Shown piece by piece: positions 10,181-16,892 of a DNA stretch of 64,000 nucleotides. Within the stretch, counting starts at the first letter, position 1; every line of letters begins with the position of its first letter. Source of the DNA: an uncultured Bacteroidota bacterium (GTDB taxonomy: Bacteria > Bacteroidota > Bacteroidia > B-17B0 > Aurantibacillaceae); the NCBI GenBank assembly GCA_903834765.1, contig CAILKE010000043.1, positions 1-64,000 on the forward strand, read 5' to 3'. Both the position numbers and the translations under genes were made by a program. The notes beneath the pieces were generated by a model. It did no database searches. It saw only the letters and a list, made by a program, of their open reading frames with translations, and was not told where the DNA came from.

Positions 10181-11029
10181 TTAAAGCTTCTTTGTATTTG
10201 TTTCATTTTCTATTTGGATTTCTTCTTCAATTTCTTTTTTCCGTTTTTCTTCATCAATCTTGGCTTGTTTTTCGCGTTTAATTATTGCGAGCTTTTCAGT
10301 ATAGTTATTTTCAGCTATGTGCTTTGTTCTTATCCCGCTAAAATAATCTCTTGTAGTAACAATCACAACGCCATTTACTGCATCACCATATTGTGCAGGC
10401 AAGCCTCCAGTAATGATAGAAAGATTATCCACGGCTAACATCGTTATTCCTGTTAAGTTTGGTGTTCTTACCCCGTCTACAATTAAAGCGGTTGACTCTG
10501 CTCTTCCGCCACGAACGTGCATATCTCCATTAGCGTCTTGTGACACATCAGAAGCTATATTTGTTAGAGCTCCTTTAATATCATTTCCGTTTTTAGGCAT
10601 ATGCTTTAAATCTACTCCACTTATTGATTTTATAGTAATCATGGTATTATCAACGATTGGCTTAACATATTCTCCTTCAATTACTACAACGGATGTTGTG
10701 TTTAAAGAAACATGCATATCAACATAACTTGTTCTATCTGGGCCAACATCAACTTTACTTAATCTTTGTGTAGAAAACTCCATACTTTGAGCTAATACTT
10801 CGTATTGGCCTGGGTCTAATGGTTTGTAAGTGTATTTTCCGTTTTCATCGGTTTGTGTGCCGCCGATTAGCGCCCCTCCTTGTGTGATTTTTATTGTTGC
10901 GCCATAGACAGGCTCTCCTTCGTTGTTAATAATTTGCCCTTTGATGGTTCCGTATGAAGATTGCGCGCTTGCTTGTATTGCGCCAATGGTTATAATTCCT
11001 GCAATTATAATTGTTTTAAGATTTTTCAT
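10181..11029 (-). CDS. TonB-receptor plug-domain protein lacking a beta-barrel
   Basis: A 282-residue exported protein. Residues 1-22 form a signal peptide ending in ASAQ. Residues ~26-105 are a carboxypeptidase-regulatory-like beta-sandwich (GTIKGQIINNEGEPVYGATI), the usual N-terminal extension of SusC-like receptors. Residues ~130-230 are a plug-like domain with MHVRGGRAESTALIVDGVRTP. Instead of the ~600-residue barrel the protein then ends in a charged, probably helical tail of ~50 residues (REKQAKIDEEKRKKEIEEE). The reading frame ends cleanly in front of a terminator, so this looks like an intact short protein rather than an obvious break. No TonB box or barrel is seen, so transport is unlikely; a periplasmic binding or signalling role is inference. 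Confidence 0.85.
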   Translation of the reverse strand: MKNLKTIIIAGIITIGAIQASAQSSYGTIKGQIINNEGEPVYGATIKITQGGALIGGTQTDENGKYTYKPLDPGQYEVLAQSMEFSTQRLSKVDVGPDRTSYVDMHVSLNTTSVVVIEGEYVKPIVDNTMITIKSISGVDLKHMPKNGNDIKGALTNIASDVSQDANGDMHVRGGRAESTALIVDGVRTPNLTGITMLAVDNLSIITGGLPAQYGDAVNGVVIVTTRDYFSGIRTKHIAENNYTEKLAIIKREKQAKIDEEKRKKEIEEEIQIENETNTKKL

Positions 11030-11062
11030 ATTGTATAATTTTAATGGTTAATAATTTTAATT

Positions 11063-11076
11063 AAGATTGCAATCTT
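11063..11076. promoter_or_regulatory. Operator-like perfect palindrome
   Basis: AAGATTGCAATCTT is a perfect 14-bp palindrome in the 161-bp divergent gap between the TonB-plug gene (start 34 bp away) and the sigma factor gene. It is a candidate regulator-binding site; no hairpin role (no T run) is apparent. Confidence 0.4.
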
Positions 11077-11190
11077 TAACAATAAGACGTTCAGTAAAAT
11101 ACTTTCCATAAATATTTTTTATAAAGAAACAATCAAAGGATAAAACTTATTTTTATGGAAACCAAAAACCAATGCGTCTATTAAATAGTT

Positions 11191-11781
11191 ATGTGGCTTT
11201 TTAAGAAAAAAGAATATCCTAGCGATGATGAGTTGCTAAAACACTATAAACAAACTGGCAATAAAAAGATCTTTGCTGATTTGTTTAAAAAACACGTGAC
11301 TGTGGTTTATGGCACTTGTTTGTTTTATTTACAAGATAAAGACGAGGCACAAGACGCAACTATGCAGTTGTTTGAAAAACTATTGCTAGATATCAACAAT
11401 CAAGAGATTGACAATTTTAAAGGTTGGTTAAGTTTTGTGGTTCGAAATCATTGTATTTCATTAATACGTAAGCAAAAAACACAAACTAAAAATGTGAAAT
11501 CCTATTATGAATTTGAGTACCAAGATGCTAATTTTGAAACAGAAGAAGCTATTAATAGGGTAGGGGATGAACAGTTATTAGAGCAGATGAAAAACTGTTT
11601 GCCAAAACTAAAAGAAACGCAGCGCGTGTGTATAGAGTTATTTTACTTGAAAAACAAAAGTTACCAGGATATCGCCAATGAAACAAGCTACTCGTTGAAT
11701 GAGATAAAAAGTTATATCCAAAACGGCAAACGAAATTTAAAATTATTAATTGAAGAACAATCCCGCAAAAAAAATGATTAG
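11191..11781 (+). CDS. ECF-type RNA polymerase sigma factor
   Basis: A 196-residue sigma-70 family protein with region 2 (about residues 25-95, with FADLFKKHVTVVYGTCLFYL and WLSFVVRNHCISLIRKQK) and region 4 (about 135-190, with LKETQRVCIELFYLKNKSYQDIANE and the recognition-helix segment SLNEIKSYIQNGKRNLK). Region 3 is absent, as in ECF sigma factors. The stop codon overlaps the start of the downstream membrane protein by 8 bp, the usual arrangement for an ECF sigma factor with its anti-sigma partner. Regulon unknown. Confidence 0.93.
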   Translation: MWLFKKKEYPSDDELLKHYKQTGNKKIFADLFKKHVTVVYGTCLFYLQDKDEAQDATMQLFEKLLLDINNQEIDNFKGWLSFVVRNHCISLIRKQKTQTKNVKSYYEFEYQDANFETEEAINRVGDEQLLEQMKNCLPKLKETQRVCIELFYLKNKSYQDIANETSYSLNEIKSYIQNGKRNLKLLIEEQSRKKND

Positions 11782-12832
11782 TATAAATGACATAAACAAG
11801 CAAAACTCACTGTCAAATGCCGAAAAACTAGCATTTGAAAAAAAAATGCAACAAGACGATTTAAGTTATTTATCTTCAGTTGCATTTGAGCAATTCACTG
11901 TAAATCAGGTAGATATAAAAAATTTACATCAATTAATAGATGTGAAATCTAAGTTTCAACATGGCAATCAATTTAATACCATATTTATTTCTGTATTGTG
12001 CGGTTTGTTAATAGGTGTTTCTGTGTTTTTTATGATTTTTCAGAAAAATAAAATCCATCCATCTAAATATCATCAATTTCAGGAAGAACCACTAAGCTCA
12101 AATAAAATGAATGGAGTTGTAAATGCTGAAGACACTGTTTTTCCAATACTTTCCAATCAAGAAAATGCAAGTGAAACAGAACATTTCACAATAAATGAAA
12201 TTACAGTTGATAATGAGAAAACGCATGAAATTCCGGAAACGCTTCCTACAAAAAAAGGATCGCTAGACGCATTGGAAACTGAGGATAACCAAGAGCTAAT
12301 CTTGCGTTTTATTCCAAATGCACCGGTTGTATTTATAAGTAATATGAAAGTAACAAATTATCGATTGTATTATTTTAAACGGAATGAGGGTATAAATTTA
12401 GCAGTAAACACAGGTGTTTCGGCGCAATACGAAAATGGCTCAAGTATAGAGCGTGCCTTTTTAAGTAAAAACGCTACTTATTTTGCGCATAAAATTATAC
12501 AACGAGCGATGCGATTGTTTGAAAGTAAAGACTTCGCGGGCTGTATAGAAGAACTTAATTTATTATATGACTTTAATAAGGATGATGCAAATGCCCAGTT
12601 TTACTTGGGATTGTGTTATTATCAATTAGGAAAATACACGTTGGCACAAACTTTTTTTAATAAAAATTTAGATAACGGTATTAATATTTTCCATCAAGAA
12701 TCGGAATTTTATGAAGCTATGTGCTTATTAAAAACAAATCAAATAGAACTTGCAAAAGCTCAATTACAAAGGATTGCGGACAATAATGGTTTTTATAGTA
12801 TTAGAGCCATGGAGGTTTTATCTAAACAGTAA
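11774..12832 (+). CDS. Membrane-anchored TPR protein, putative anti-sigma partner
   Basis: 352 residues from the ATG at 11774 (a TTG at 11750 is the longer alternative). The cytoplasmic N terminus (~65 residues) is followed by one membrane helix (FISVLCGLLIGVSVFFMIF). A long low-complexity periplasmic linker follows, then a C-terminal TPR-like region with AMRLFESKDFAGCIEELNLLYDF and AQFYLGLCYYQLGKYTLAQTFF. No canonical zinc anti-sigma or FecR motif is seen, but the overlap with the sigma gene, the single membrane span and the position make an anti-sigma or co-sensor role the best inference. Confidence 0.75.
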   Translation: MISINDINKQNSLSNAEKLAFEKKMQQDDLSYLSSVAFEQFTVNQVDIKNLHQLIDVKSKFQHGNQFNTIFISVLCGLLIGVSVFFMIFQKNKIHPSKYHQFQEEPLSSNKMNGVVNAEDTVFPILSNQENASETEHFTINEITVDNEKTHEIPETLPTKKGSLDALETEDNQELILRFIPNAPVVFISNMKVTNYRLYYFKRNEGINLAVNTGVSAQYENGSSIERAFLSKNATYFAHKIIQRAMRLFESKDFAGCIEELNLLYDFNKDDANAQFYLGLCYYQLGKYTLAQTFFNKNLDNGINIFHQESEFYEAMCLLKTNQIELAKAQLQRIADNNGFYSIRAMEVLSKQ

Positions 12833-12862
12833 TAAATAAAAAAGTTAAGTCGAATTATTTTT

Positions 12863-12870
12863 TAATTTTG
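12863..12870 (+). promoter_or_regulatory. Candidate -7 box (TAATTTTG)
   Basis: Matches the Bacteroidota -7 consensus TAnnTTTG, 31 bp before the start of the S4-domain gene; no clear -33 TTG is seen at the expected spacing. Confidence 0.4.
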
Positions 12871-12901
12871 AGTTAGATTTATTAATCGCGATTTATTACC
12901 A

Positions 12902-13285
12902 ATGACAAATTCCGTTCGATTAGATTCTTATTTATGGGCCATTAGAATGTATAAATCGCGTTCCATGGCTAGTGACGCCATTAAGAGTAATAAGGTAAAA
13001 TTAAATGACGTGGTTATTAAGCCGGCACATCTAGTTAAAATAGGGGAGCGCTACACATTATCTTTTCCTCAGGGCGTAAAAAAAATTGTAGAAGTTACGG
13101 GATTAATTGATAAACGACAGAGTTACGAGATTGCTTTGAAAAACTATATTGATCATTCGCCACCCATAGAAAAGATCCAAACCTTAGATGATGTGTTTTT
13201 TAATGTAAATATTAAACGTGATAAGGGCGCCGGAAGGCCTACTAAGAAAGATAAACGAGACATGACAGATTTTGGATGGGAATAA
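12902..13285 (+). CDS. S4-domain RNA-binding protein (Hsp15-like)
   Basis: A 127-residue cytoplasmic protein with an N-terminal S4 RNA-binding domain: VRLDSYLWAIRMYKSRSMASDAI, then KSNKVKLNDVVIKPAHLVKIGERYTL, as in Hsp15 (HslR), which in E. coli binds stalled 50S subunits carrying peptidyl-tRNA. The basic C-terminal tail (GAGRPTKKDKRDMTDFGW) is also usual for the family. It stands alone with its own putative promoter. Family assignment is firm; the ribosome-recycling role is inferred from homologues. Confidence 0.88.
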   Translation: MTNSVRLDSYLWAIRMYKSRSMASDAIKSNKVKLNDVVIKPAHLVKIGERYTLSFPQGVKKIVEVTGLIDKRQSYEIALKNYIDHSPPIEKIQTLDDVFFNVNIKRDKGAGRPTKKDKRDMTDFGWE

Positions 13286-13383
13286 ACATGTTTTCAATGA
13301 CGGCCGTAAACAAATAAAAGTATGTCGTATGAATTCATTAGAAAATATTGACGCTGGCGAATGAATTAAAACATCAAAGCCGC

Positions 13384-13968
13384 TTAAAGCCCAATATTAA
13401 AACCAATTTGTATAATTGGATTTCTATATGGAGAATATGTGCCTTGATTGACATTATAAAAAATAGCAGCTACAAAAGCGCCCTTCTCCGAAAAGGCTTG
13501 TCGATAGCCAGCTCCGATTAATAGGTTGTCAACCCATCGGCGAGAATCTGGAAATGGAGATGAATAATCCGGAACACTTAATTTATCCCAACCAACCTGT
13601 GCAAAAATGTTATCTAAGATCATATAACGAGCAAATGCATTTGCGCCATATATTGTTGAAACATAGCGTGTGCCGTAATATGATTGACTATAGTAGTTGT
13701 AAGTGCCGCCAATACCAACAGAAAGTTTTTTGTTTATTCTGCAACCAATTAAAGGCTGCACACTAATATATGTAACTGAACCAAAAGATGCGCCAACATT
13801 ACCGCCGATATATATTCGTTCTTTGAATGTTTCGAAATCTTTAGGAGCTTCATTTCGGTTAACACTTGATGTTGTTGGGGTTGTGGGCACACGCACCTCG
13901 TCTTGTGAATGCCCTGTAAATAGGCAAAAACACATTATTAGGATTATAAACAGAGAGTTAATTTTCAT
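13384..13968 (-). CDS. Outer-membrane beta-barrel protein (porin-like)
   Basis: A 194-residue exported protein: signal peptide residues 1-21 (ending GHSQ), a short Pro/Thr-rich stretch, then alternating amphipathic strands (YIGGNVGASFGSVTYISVQP, KLSVGIGGTYNYYSQSYYG, FAQVGWDKLSV, LLIGAGYRQAFSEKGAFV) ending in the aromatic/hydrophobic terminal strand IIQIGFNIGL, typical of 8-stranded barrels. It is the last gene of an rnhB-DUF4834-barrel unit: its ATG overlaps the DUF4834 stop by one base. No specific substrate can be named. Confidence 0.8.
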   Translation of the reverse strand: MKINSLFIILIMCFCLFTGHSQDEVRVPTTPTTSSVNRNEAPKDFETFKERIYIGGNVGASFGSVTYISVQPLIGCRINKKLSVGIGGTYNYYSQSYYGTRYVSTIYGANAFARYMILDNIFAQVGWDKLSVPDYSSPFPDSRRWVDNLLIGAGYRQAFSEKGAFVAAIFYNVNQGTYSPYRNPIIQIGFNIGL

Positions 13969-14195
13969 TATTTTATTTCTTCATAGTCAACATACTCGCC
14001 ATCACCATCCTTGAAATGGGATTTGTTTTTGGTTTCGAAAGTTTCAATTTTTACTTCACCTTCTTTGCGGTTGTTGTATTGTTGTTGATTATTGAATCCT
14101 TGTTGCTGTGTTTTTGGTTTTGACATGACCTTGAAGGCATCATAAATTTTCCAGATAATCCATAACACAATAATTGTCCAAATAATATCGCGCAC
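13968..14195 (-). CDS. DUF4834 family small membrane protein
   Basis: A 75-residue protein with one N-terminal membrane helix (IIWTIIVLWIIWKIYDAF) and a polar Gln/Asn-rich tail ending in GEYVDYEEIK, the conserved ending of the DUF4834 family of Bacteroidota. The stop codon shares one base with the start of the downstream barrel gene, so the two are translationally coupled. Function unknown. Confidence 0.85.
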   Translation of the reverse strand: MRDIIWTIIVLWIIWKIYDAFKVMSKPKTQQQGFNNQQQYNNRKEGEVKIETFETKNKSHFKDGDGEYVDYEEIK

Positions 14196-14299
14196 GTTGT
14201 GGTTGTTTTTAAAGTTCTCTACAAAATTAAGCTATTTAGGCATATCATCGAAGAAAACAAGGGTATTAATTTTTGTTAATTAAAGAACCAAAAACAAAA

Positions 14300-14899
14300 C
14301 TAAACATCTAAACTCAACTGTTTGGGTAATAACTGAAAAGTCATGCGGTGCAGGGGTGTTGTGCCGTATAAACGAATGGCTTCGCGGTGTTTTTTTGTTG
14401 GATAAGCCATGTTTTGTTCCCAACTATAGTGAGGATATTGAATGGCCGCTTCTTTCATAAAATCATCTCTATATGTTTTGGCTAAAATACTAGCAGCTGC
14501 AATGCTTAAGAATTTGGCGTCACCCTTAACGATGCAATGATTTGGAATTGTTTTATATGGCGTAAATCTGTTTCCGTCAATGAGCAACAATTCGGGTTTG
14601 AGTTTAAGTTGATCAACCGCTCGATGCATGGCTAAAAACGAGGCTTTTAAAATATTGATATCATCTATTTCAAGATTATCAACTACGCCAACGGCCCAAG
14701 CAAGTGCTTTATCTTCTATTTCCGGACGAAGTTCATAACGATCTTTGTCACTTAATTTTTTGCTATCATCTAACCATTTATTTTTATAATTTTTTGGTAA
14801 GATAACAGAAGCCGCATAAACAGGACCGGCCAAACAACCGCGACCAGCCTCATCGCAACCAGCTTCAATTAGAGTTTTATTGTAATAAGATTTAAGCAC
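14300..14899 (-). CDS. rnhB: Ribonuclease HII
   Basis: 199 residues, normal length. RNase HII cuts the RNA strand of RNA-DNA hybrids and starts removal of single ribonucleotides from DNA. The catalytic start [20 protein letters not shown] contains Asp16 and Glu17 with the GRG substrate-specificity motif; [19 protein letters not shown] and [14 protein letters not shown] complete the site, and the C terminus MTFQLLP is typical. First gene of a three-gene minus-strand unit with DUF4834 and a barrel protein. Confidence 0.97.
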   Translation of the reverse strand: MLKSYYNKTLIEAGCDEAGRGCLAGPVYAASVILPKNYKNKWLDDSKKLSDKDRYELRPEIEDKALAWAVGVVDNLEIDDINILKASFLAMHRAVDQLKLKPELLLIDGNRFTPYKTIPNHCIVKGDAKFLSIAAASILAKTYRDDFMKEAAIQYPHYSWEQNMAYPTKKHREAIRLYGTTPLHRMTFQLLPKQLSLDV

Positions 14900-14917
14900 T
14901 ATGGTTTTTTATTAATA

Positions 14918-15053
14918 GAACGCAGATAACTCAGATGAACATGATTTGTTAAGATGAGAATATAATGTGTTGCGAAGGGTTAGATTTTTCAATGTTAAAA
15001 ATTGGAATAAGAAAAAACATAATCAATCATAATAATCAGCGTTATCTGCGTTC
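14918..15053. repeat. Inverted-repeat-bounded intergenic element
   Basis: GAACGCAGATAAC (14918-14930) and its exact complement GTTATCTGCGTTC (15041-15053) bound 110 bp of AT-rich sequence between rnhB and the peroxiredoxin gene. A related palindrome (TATCTGC...GCAGATA) lies at 54690-54708. The arrangement looks like a small non-autonomous repeat; no ORF inside is convincing and no target duplication is evident. Confidence 0.45.
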
Positions 15054-15061
15054 CGTCTTAA

Positions 15062-15529
15062 TTAAATTTTCTCCAAACAAGCTTTTATCGCATCAAAGTC
15101 TGGTTGTTTACCAGCATCTTCTAATACTTCAGCATATTGTAAAATACCGTTTTTATCAACTACAAAAGCCGAACGCTTAGATACGCCAATCATTCCAAAC
15201 GCAAATGTTTCGTAAAACGTGTTATAATCTTTAGAAGCTGTTTTATTAAAATCAGACAGTAAATCGAAATTATAATTTTGTTCTTTTTTAAATTTCTCTA
15301 GCGCAAACAAAGAATCAATAGAAACGCCTACTACTTCAGTGTTTAGAGAGGTATAAACATTATAATTATCTCTAATACTGCATAATTCGGCAGTGCATAC
15401 GCTAGTAAATGCTAGTGGAAAAAATAAAATCACAACGTTTTTGCCTTTGTAATCTGATAAAGACACTTCTTTTTTTTCGGTGTTAAATAATTTGAATTCT
15501 GGAGCCGCTTGTCCTACTTGAATAGCCAT
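15062..15529 (-). CDS. Peroxiredoxin (AhpE/BCP-like redoxin)
   Basis: 155 residues with the AhpC/TSA thioredoxin fold. The peroxidatic cysteine is Cys45 in FFPLAFTSVCTAELC, with a second cysteine at 50 that may resolve it as in atypical 2-Cys enzymes; Pro38 and Thr42 of the active-site loop are present. It reduces peroxides at the expense of a thiol partner. It is divergent from ahpC across a 115-bp gap, so the two peroxidases may share control. Confidence 0.9.
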   Translation of the reverse strand: MAIQVGQAAPEFKLFNTEKKEVSLSDYKGKNVVILFFPLAFTSVCTAELCSIRDNYNVYTSLNTEVVGVSIDSLFALEKFKKEQNYNFDLLSDFNKTASKDYNTFYETFAFGMIGVSKRSAFVVDKNGILQYAEVLEDAGKQPDFDAIKACLEKI

Positions 15530-15601
15530 GTTTTTTTAGTTTTTGTTATTAATTTATGATTAAACAATTGATATTTTAAACTGTTTAAACAAAGTAAATG
15601 A

Positions 15602-15609
15602 TAATTTTG
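15602..15609 (+). promoter_or_regulatory. Candidate -7 box of ahpC (TAATTTTG)
   Basis: Matches TAnnTTTG, 35 bp before the ahpC ATG. A 10-bp palindrome, TGTTTAAACA (15582-15591), lies just upstream and could be an operator shared with the divergent peroxiredoxin. Confidence 0.45.
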
Positions 15610-15644
15610 CATAAAAATTTTATAAACTTAAAAAATAACATATT

Positions 15645-16274
15645 ATGGCATTAGTAGGAAAAAAAGCACCTTCATTTAAGGCTTCAGCAGTAATTAACGG
15701 CGAAGAAATCGTTGAGGATTTTTCGTTAGATCAATACCTTGGAAAAAAACATGTGGTGTTTTTCTTTTACCCAAAAGATTTCACATTTGTTTGTCCAACA
15801 GAATTGCACGCGTTTCAAGAGAAATTAGCTGAATTCGAAAGTCGTGGTTGTGCAGTAGTTGGTTGTAGCACCGATACAGAGCAAAGCCACTGGGGTTGGT
15901 TACAATTAGACAAAAAGCAAGGTGGTATTAAAGGCGTTACATACCCAATTGTAGCGGATACAACAAAGGTTATCTCATTAAATTTTGACACCTTATTTGG
16001 TGATTATGATGTAAATGATAATGGAGATATCATTGCTACAGGCCCAATGATTGCATTCCGAGGTTTGTTTTTAATTGATAAAGAAGGAACCGTTCGTCAC
16101 CAATTAATTAACGATTTACCATTAGGACGTAATGTTGATGAGGCTTTACGTATGGTAGATGCTTTACAATATTTTGAAACAAAAGGCGAGGTTTGTCCTG
16201 CAAACTGGAGTAAAGGAAAAGATGGTTTAAAAGATACGCATGCTGGTGTTGCTGATTATTTAACGAAACACTAA
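15645..16274 (+). CDS. ahpC: Typical 2-Cys peroxiredoxin AhpC
   Basis: 209 residues. The peroxidatic Cys50 lies in FYPKDFTFVCPTEL and the resolving Cys (~184) in GEVCPANW, both at normal positions; Arg of the active site is in IAFRGLFLID. It reduces hydrogen and alkyl peroxides in the cytoplasm, with electrons from AhpF or thioredoxin. No ahpF is adjacent. A hairpin terminator follows 20 bp after the stop, so it is a single-gene transcript. Confidence 0.96.
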   Translation: MALVGKKAPSFKASAVINGEEIVEDFSLDQYLGKKHVVFFFYPKDFTFVCPTELHAFQEKLAEFESRGCAVVGCSTDTEQSHWGWLQLDKKQGGIKGVTYPIVADTTKVISLNFDTLFGDYDVNDNGDIIATGPMIAFRGLFLIDKEGTVRHQLINDLPLGRNVDEALRMVDALQYFETKGEVCPANWSKGKDGLKDTHAGVADYLTKH

Positions 16275-16294
16275 GCTTTTTCTAATTATAATTT

Positions 16295-16329
16295 AAAGTC
16301 CCGAAAATGTAAGTCTTTCGGGACTTTTT
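16295..16329 (+). terminator. Intrinsic terminator of ahpC
   Basis: A 12-bp stem (AAAGTCCCGAAA with TTTCGGGACTTT), 9-base loop, then a T run. Confidence 0.88.
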
Positions 16330-16365
16330 GTTGGATTAAGAATACTGTATATATTTATCTATTTT

Positions 16366-16520
16366 CTTTTTCCATAGATGAAAAAGAAACAATCACGCTT
16401 TGGCGTGACTAGTCAAAAATATGCTCTGCGCTCCTCACGGAATTCTACGGATTTTACGCTCCGCTAAATCCTTGAATTCTCGTTTCACCGCTTCTCTGCT
16501 CGCTACCGATAGCTATCGGT
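16366..16520. repeat. Composite intergenic repeat with three palindromes
   Basis: This gene-free stretch after ahpC is visibly richer in GC than its surroundings and holds three palindromes: CTTTTTCCATAGATGAAAAAG (16366-16386), TCACGCTTTGGCGTGA (16393-16408) and ACCGATAGCTATCGGT (16505-16520). The core of the last recurs at 56834-56850 inside a different element. No open frame is convincing. The look is that of a dispersed Bacteroidota intergenic repeat; from 16521 to 16686 I see nothing further. Confidence 0.55.
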
Positions 16521-16686
16521 ATTTGACGACCCTACGCTCGTTTTCTATTCAACATTTTCTTAGAACGATAATCTGTTTCGGTTGAAGCGTTTAAACCGTA
16601 ATAAATTGTATTTATTTTTCTTCATTTATTTTTTAGTATAACCTAAATAATTTTCATTCTCATTCCTAAATTCACCATCAATAGTG

Positions 16687-16694
16687 TATCTTTA
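16687..16694 (+). promoter_or_regulatory. Possible -7 box of the lepA leader (TATCTTTA)
   Basis: One mismatch to TAnnTTTG; lies ~30 bp before the first hairpin element. If used, the lepA mRNA would carry a leader of about 200 nt holding both tandem hairpins. Confidence 0.3.
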
Positions 16695-16720
16695 CCGCTC
16701 TTATATTATTTATAAATGAA

Positions 16721-16795
16721 ATGGCCATGTTGCCAAAAGCACTAATACATATGAAGATAACATGGCTATACCATGTGACAATAAAAAAACAATAA
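16721..16795 (+). ncRNA. Candidate structured leader element, copy A
   Basis: An 11-bp stem, ATGGCCATGTT (16721-16731) with AACATGGCTAT (16759-16769), one pair being G-U, closes a 27-base loop; it is followed by ATACCAT and an A-rich tail (GACAATAAAAAAACAATAAAA). Copies B (directly downstream) and C (56804-56893) share the stem plan, the ACCAT block and the tail. The same strand also has a 22-codon frame from the ATG at 16727 ending in WLYHVTIKKQ. Whether it acts as RNA, as a leader peptide or merely as a repeat is open. Confidence 0.5.
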
Positions 16796-16810
16796 AAAAC
16801 ACACATGAAC

Positions 16811-16884
16811 TATCCAAGTTTACCTAAACAGAAAAGTTTACTAAAACAATTTGGATAAACCATGCGACAATAAAAAAACAATAA
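16811..16884 (+). ncRNA. Candidate structured leader element, copy B
   Basis: TATCCAAGTT (16811-16820) pairs with AATTTGGATA (16848-16857), 10 bp with one G-U, followed by ACCAT and the same A-rich tail as copy A, ending 9 bp before the lepA ATG. Relative to copy A two base pairs change on both sides (G-C to T-A, T-A to A-T), and two more are consistent changes. A 17-codon frame (16805-16858, [17 protein letters not shown]) spans the hairpin and could be a leader peptide. Confidence 0.5.
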
Positions 16885-16892
16885 AAATATAC

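Noticed and set aside
10425-10433. DnaA-box-like TTATCCACG as part of an origin
   Set aside because: It is a single box inside a gene with no companion boxes or AT-rich unwinding region. The origin may be near but is not seen.
16851-16892. Longer N terminus for LepA from a TTG
   Set aside because: The extra 14 residues are unlike the family, which starts with [18 protein letters not shown], and the segment belongs to the leader element.
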